Both the position numbers and the translations under genes were made by a program. 64,000 bases of DNA from Desulfovibrio sp. Marseille-P6017. GTDB taxonomy: Bacteria; Bacillota_A; Clostridia; Peptostreptococcales; Peptostreptococcaceae. Shown here in pieces: positions 61,431 to 64,000 of this stretch (within the stretch, counting starts at the first letter, position 1; every line of letters starts with the position of its first letter). Location: the NCBI GenBank assembly GCA_900604495.1, contig UWOR01000002.1, positions 62,001-126,000 on the forward strand. Reading direction: 5' to 3'. The notes under the pieces were generated by a model. It searched no databases. It saw nothing but the letters and a program-made list of their open reading frames with translations, and was not told where the DNA came from.

Positions 61431-62459
61431 ATGGCTAATTATATAGATAGTATAGAGATACATAACTTCAAAGGTATTGAAGATTTAATATTAAGCGATA
61501 TGAAAAGTATAAATATATTAATAGGAGATAACAACTCTGGAAAAACATCAGTTTTAGAAGCAATTAGTTTTTTAGAAAGGCCTTTTGATTTTTCTATGCA
61601 TTTAAAAATAGCAGGAAGAAAATATATACAAAGAGGAATTAGATATAATGAAATTCAAGGTATATTTAATGATTGTGATTTAGAAAAAGAAATAGATATA
61701 ATAGCTGATACTAATAATGGTTCTTGTAAGCTAAATATAAAAGGTGAAGAAGAACTTACTTCTATAGAAGAAGGAGATTATATTAGTATAGAACAAGGAC
61801 CTTTGTACAAATTTAATTTAAAATATAAATTTAATGATAAGATGAAAAAATATTCTGTTGAAAGTTATAAAAGTAATAATTTAAATTTGATTAGAGATAA
61901 ACGCGAGTTTTTAAATATATCATATTTAGTTCCTATTGATACTTATGTATTAGGAAATTTATTCAAATCTCTAGATTCAGTTATAAAAAAGGGTCAAAAA
62001 GAAGTATTAATTGATTTACTAAAATTATTTGATGAAAATATAGTAGATATAAATTTTACATCAGATAAAGAAATATATATTACTAAGAAAAATAAAGAAA
62101 TAATGAACATGTCAAGCTTTGGTGATGGTCTAAAAAAATCTATTGCTCTTATATCAAAATTAATAGAGGCTCAAAATGGAATATTACTTATAGATGAGCT
62201 AGAAACAGGGATACATAAAGATTTATTGGGAAAAGTATTTAAAAGTATTATTAAAAATATAAAAAAATATAACATTCAAATTATTGCAACAACTCATAGT
62301 ATAGAAATTTTAGAGATACTACTTGAAAATTTAGATGAAAACTTGGATGATATAGCTTTATATAGATTAGAAGAATTTAGAAATAAACATTATGTAAGAC
62401 AATTTTCAGGGAAAGATGCTTATGAAATAGTAATCCAAGGTGGTGGTGATTTAAGATGA
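61431..62459 (+). CDS. AAA/ABC-type ATPase of an OLD/PARIS-like pair
   Basis: A 342-residue ATPase of the AAA_15/AAA_21 (OLD-like, SMC-related) class. IHNFKGIEDLILSDMKSINI leads to Walker A GDNNSGKTS (residues 32-40), a signature-like SSFGDGLKKSIAL, Walker B ILLIDELETG (Asp255, Glu256), and an H-loop TTHS (His289). The insertion between Walker A and the signature is the usual coiled/lobe region. It lacks the TOPRIM domain of classical OLD nucleases, but the next gene, overlapping by ATGA, supplies one. That arrangement is like PARIS AriA-AriB and other two-gene abortive-infection systems. Confidence 0.88.
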   Translation: MANYIDSIEIHNFKGIEDLILSDMKSINILIGDNNSGKTSVLEAISFLERPFDFSMHLKIAGRKYIQRGIRYNEIQGIFNDCDLEKEIDIIADTNNGSCKLNIKGEEELTSIEEGDYISIEQGPLYKFNLKYKFNDKMKKYSVESYKSNNLNLIRDKREFLNISYLVPIDTYVLGNLFKSLDSVIKKGQKEVLIDLLKLFDENIVDINFTSDKEIYITKKNKEIMNMSSFGDGLKKSIALISKLIEAQNGILLIDELETGIHKDLLGKVFKSIIKNIKKYNIQIIATTHSIEILEILLENLDENLDDIALYRLEEFRNKHYVRQFSGKDAYEIVIQGGGDLR

Positions 62460-63643
62460 TAAATCAATATATTTTCATAGTAGAAGGTGTTCATGATTTA
62501 GCATTAATTTCAAAACTACTTATTATCTTGGATTATGCAGAACTTAAAAAAACAAAAGAATTAGTAAGTCCAATTAATAAATTAATGTTAAGAAGTATTC
62601 CAAATACTGAAGATAGAATAGATTGTTATAATGAAATACCATATTTTTTAAAAAAAGAAAATGATTATATAGCAATAATAAATGCTAATGGAGAACAAAA
62701 CTTATTAAGGGAATTAGATTTAAATTTAAAGAAATTAAAGTTTAAAGAAATGCAAAAACTAACTAAAATAATAGTGTTTTGTGATGGAGACCTTGATAAT
62801 AGAGAAGAAAAAATAAACAAAATAACTGATAAAAAGTTTAAGAATATAAAAAATATAAAAATGTTTGATGTATCTTATATTAAGCATGGTGGATTAAAAA
62901 TAACTGATATAGATGATTTTATTATACCATTTGAAGTTTTTGTATTTCCAAATAATAAAGATTTAGGTAGATTAGAAAATGTATTATTAGAAAGCATAGA
63001 TGTAGTGGATAATGAGCTTTTAAAATCAGTAGAGATATTTTTAAATAATGTTCCTTATAAGTATAAAGAAAAATGGTCGATTAAAAATTCTAAGTCTGAT
63101 AAAGCAAAAATATCATGCTTAGGAAGCGTATTACATCCAGGTGTGGGTAATAGTTTTCATATAAAGGAAAGTGATTGGATTAGTAAAAAAACTATAAATA
63201 AATGTGAATATTTAAGTTATATATATAACTATATAAAACATGAATTGAGATTAAAATATATAATCATTTTATATATGGATAAATTTCTGAAAATTGAGAA
63301 AATAAAATTTGTAAAAAGTTTATATAGTACTATACTTATCATAAATAAAATTATTAAACAAAAGGAGTATATTATTATGAAATTAGGAAATTTAGCAAGA
63401 CGATTTTTTAGCTTTTTTAGCTGGGGCTATTATTATTTTAGCGCTAGAAAATTTTTATGCAAATTTAAGAGAAGCTATTTTCCTAATGAGAATAATGTCT
63501 ATATGAAGTATAGTTATACCTGTATTATACTAACTAAATACAATATTATAACTTTACAATTTTACTATAGTATGAAAAAGAGCTCATTAGAAGGCTCTTT
63601 TTTTATTGAAAAAATAAATATTAATTTAAGGGGGATTTTATAA
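62456..63643 (+). CDS. TOPRIM-domain (DUF3226-like) partner protein; C-terminal third is probably read-through
   Basis: The first ~250-270 residues form a TOPRIM-type protein: QYIFIVEGVHDLALI with the catalytic Glu10, then IIVFCDGDLDNREEKI with Asp110/Asp112/Asp114 (DxD), and IDDFIIPFEVFVFPN, CLGSVLHPGVGNSFHIKES. TOPRIM acids bind Mg2+ in OLD-type nucleases and DUF3226/DUF4435 proteins. The frame continues to 63643 through a ribosome site and start of a separate small gene and through a terminator hairpin (63574), so the last ~110-130 residues are probably not native; a lost stop or frameshift near 63240-63300 is suspected. ATGA overlap with the ATPase gene. Confidence 0.75.
   Translation: MINQYIFIVEGVHDLALISKLLIILDYAELKKTKELVSPINKLMLRSIPNTEDRIDCYNEIPYFLKKENDYIAIINANGEQNLLRELDLNLKKLKFKEMQKLTKIIVFCDGDLDNREEKINKITDKKFKNIKNIKMFDVSYIKHGGLKITDIDDFIIPFEVFVFPNNKDLGRLENVLLESIDVVDNELLKSVEIFLNNVPYKYKEKWSIKNSKSDKAKISCLGSVLHPGVGNSFHIKESDWISKKTINKCEYLSYIYNYIKHELRLKYIIILYMDKFLKIEKIKFVKSLYSTILIINKIIKQKEYIIMKLGNLARRFFSFFSWGYYYFSARKFLCKFKRSYFPNENNVYMKYSYTCIILTKYNIITLQFYYSMKKSSLEGSFFIEKININLRGIL
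63377..63506 (+). pseudogene. 42-residue membrane protein gene broken by one extra T
   Basis: AAAGGAG (63361-63367) is 9 bases before ATG 63377, which encodes MKLGNLARRF. At the 6-T run 63404-63409 the frame must lose one T to continue as LAFLAGAIIILALENFY and end ...FLMRIMSI at the TGA 63504-63506. That gives one transmembrane helix and a short tail. The frame with all six T runs instead into the TOPRIM read-through. Small gene, frameshifted or mis-sequenced; function unknown. Confidence 0.5.
63574..63607 (+). terminator. Terminator
   Basis: 9-bp stem AAAAAGAGC / GCTCTTTTT (63575-63583 and 63594-63602), 10-base loop, T7-type tail. Confidence 0.83.
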
Positions 63644-64000
63644 TGAAATTACTAAACAATATTGAAAAGATAGGGAAGATAATGTCAAAGTATATGACTT
63701 TTTTAATAATAGGTGCTTGTATATATTCATTTATTAAACCTAAAACATTATTGTGGGTTGTGCCTAATATGAATACAATATTACAAGTTATGATGTTTAG
63801 TGTTGGAGTTACAATAAGTTTAGACCAATTTAAAACTGTATTAGAAAGACCAAAAGATGTACTTATAGGAGCTTTAGGTTAGTTTACTATAATGCCATTT
63901 GTAGAATATCTTATATGTAAACTTTTAAATTTACCACAAGATATATGCATAGGTCTTATATTAGTAGGAAGTTGTGCAGGTGGGATTTCATCAAATATGA
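63643..64000 (+). pseudogene. BASS-family (bile acid:Na+ symporter-like) transporter with in-frame stop; 3' end outside window
   Basis: The frame encodes a membrane protein of the bile acid:sodium symporter family: LWVVPNMNTILQVMMFSVGVTISLDQFKTVLERPKDVLIGALG, then TAG at 63880-63882, then in the same frame FTIMPFVEYLICKLLNLPQDICIGLILVGSCAGGISSNM. Family members have Gln at this position (ALGQFTIMP), so one C-to-T change (CAG to TAG) explains the stop. The start has TAAGGGGGATTTTATA. The remaining transporter part lies beyond 64000. A truncated 79-residue product would not transport. Confidence 0.82.

Overview
The window is a very AT-rich (clearly below 30% G+C by eye) chromosomal segment of an anaerobic, spore-forming Firmicute. 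The SpoVB-type flippase, [FeFe] hydrogenase, CgeB-like glycosyltransferase, arginine-decarboxylase spermidine pathway, strong AGGAGG-type ribosome binding sites and hairpin/T-tract terminators after nearly every transcription unit all fit Clostridia. A Peptostreptococcaceae-like member (relatives of Clostridioides, Romboutsia, Paraclostridium) is the best guess, inferred from gene content only. No rRNA, tRNA, CRISPR array, insertion sequence or prophage was recognised.

Layout. 1-7.5 kb: 3' end of asnS, a rhodanese, two zinc-ribbon proteins, an alpha/beta hydrolase, spoVB-like flippase, a MazG-like protein and uvsE. 7.5-13 kb: the operon speA-speD-speE-speB-metK behind a clear vegetative promoter; it encodes arginine -> agmatine -> putrescine -> spermidine plus the enzyme that makes the required S-adenosylmethionine. 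13-16.6 kb: a DUF4397 protein, a 91-residue unknown, a lysozyme with four LysM repeats and a DUF1858 protein. 16.7-26 kb: DbpA helicase, small alarmone synthetase, ECF sigma/anti-sigma pair, PfkB kinase, AlaX editing protein, and an XRE regulator with a degenerate ImmA/IrrE domain. 26-34 kb: DUF218 protein, UDG-fold protein, [FeFe] hydrogenase, HAD phosphatase, sulfurtransferase, nitrilase, MsrAB and a beta-trefoil-like protein. 34.2-37.4 kb: an unusual four-gene cassette in which two S1-like RNA-binding paralogues flank two winged-helix/replication-relaxation-like paralogues. 37.4-50.5 kb: lipoprotein nuclease, orphan histidine kinase, glycosyltransferases, a TetM/EF-G-like GTPase, surE, a flavodoxin fusion and an AIM24 protein. 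50.7-60.3 kb: a broken GGDEF-EAL gene, two unknown proteins, a nucleotide-sugar dehydrogenase, GT2, an LRR protein and a CgeB-like glycosyltransferase. 60.3-64 kb: acetyltransferase, zinc ribbon, an AAA ATPase/TOPRIM gene pair resembling two-gene OLD/PARIS-type defence, and a BASS transporter interrupted by a stop codon.

Two themes recur. First, several genes for surface-type proteins without signal peptides, and their glycan enzymes, carry AC-N16/17-CATANNNTA elements like late mother-cell (SigK) promoters, which suggests a spore coat/exosporium programme spread over 13-60 kb. Second, the right half holds several disrupted genes (thioesterase, GGDEF-EAL, a tiny membrane protein, BASS transporter, and a 16-bp duplication truncating one cassette gene), meaning either recent gene decay or uncorrected sequence errors.
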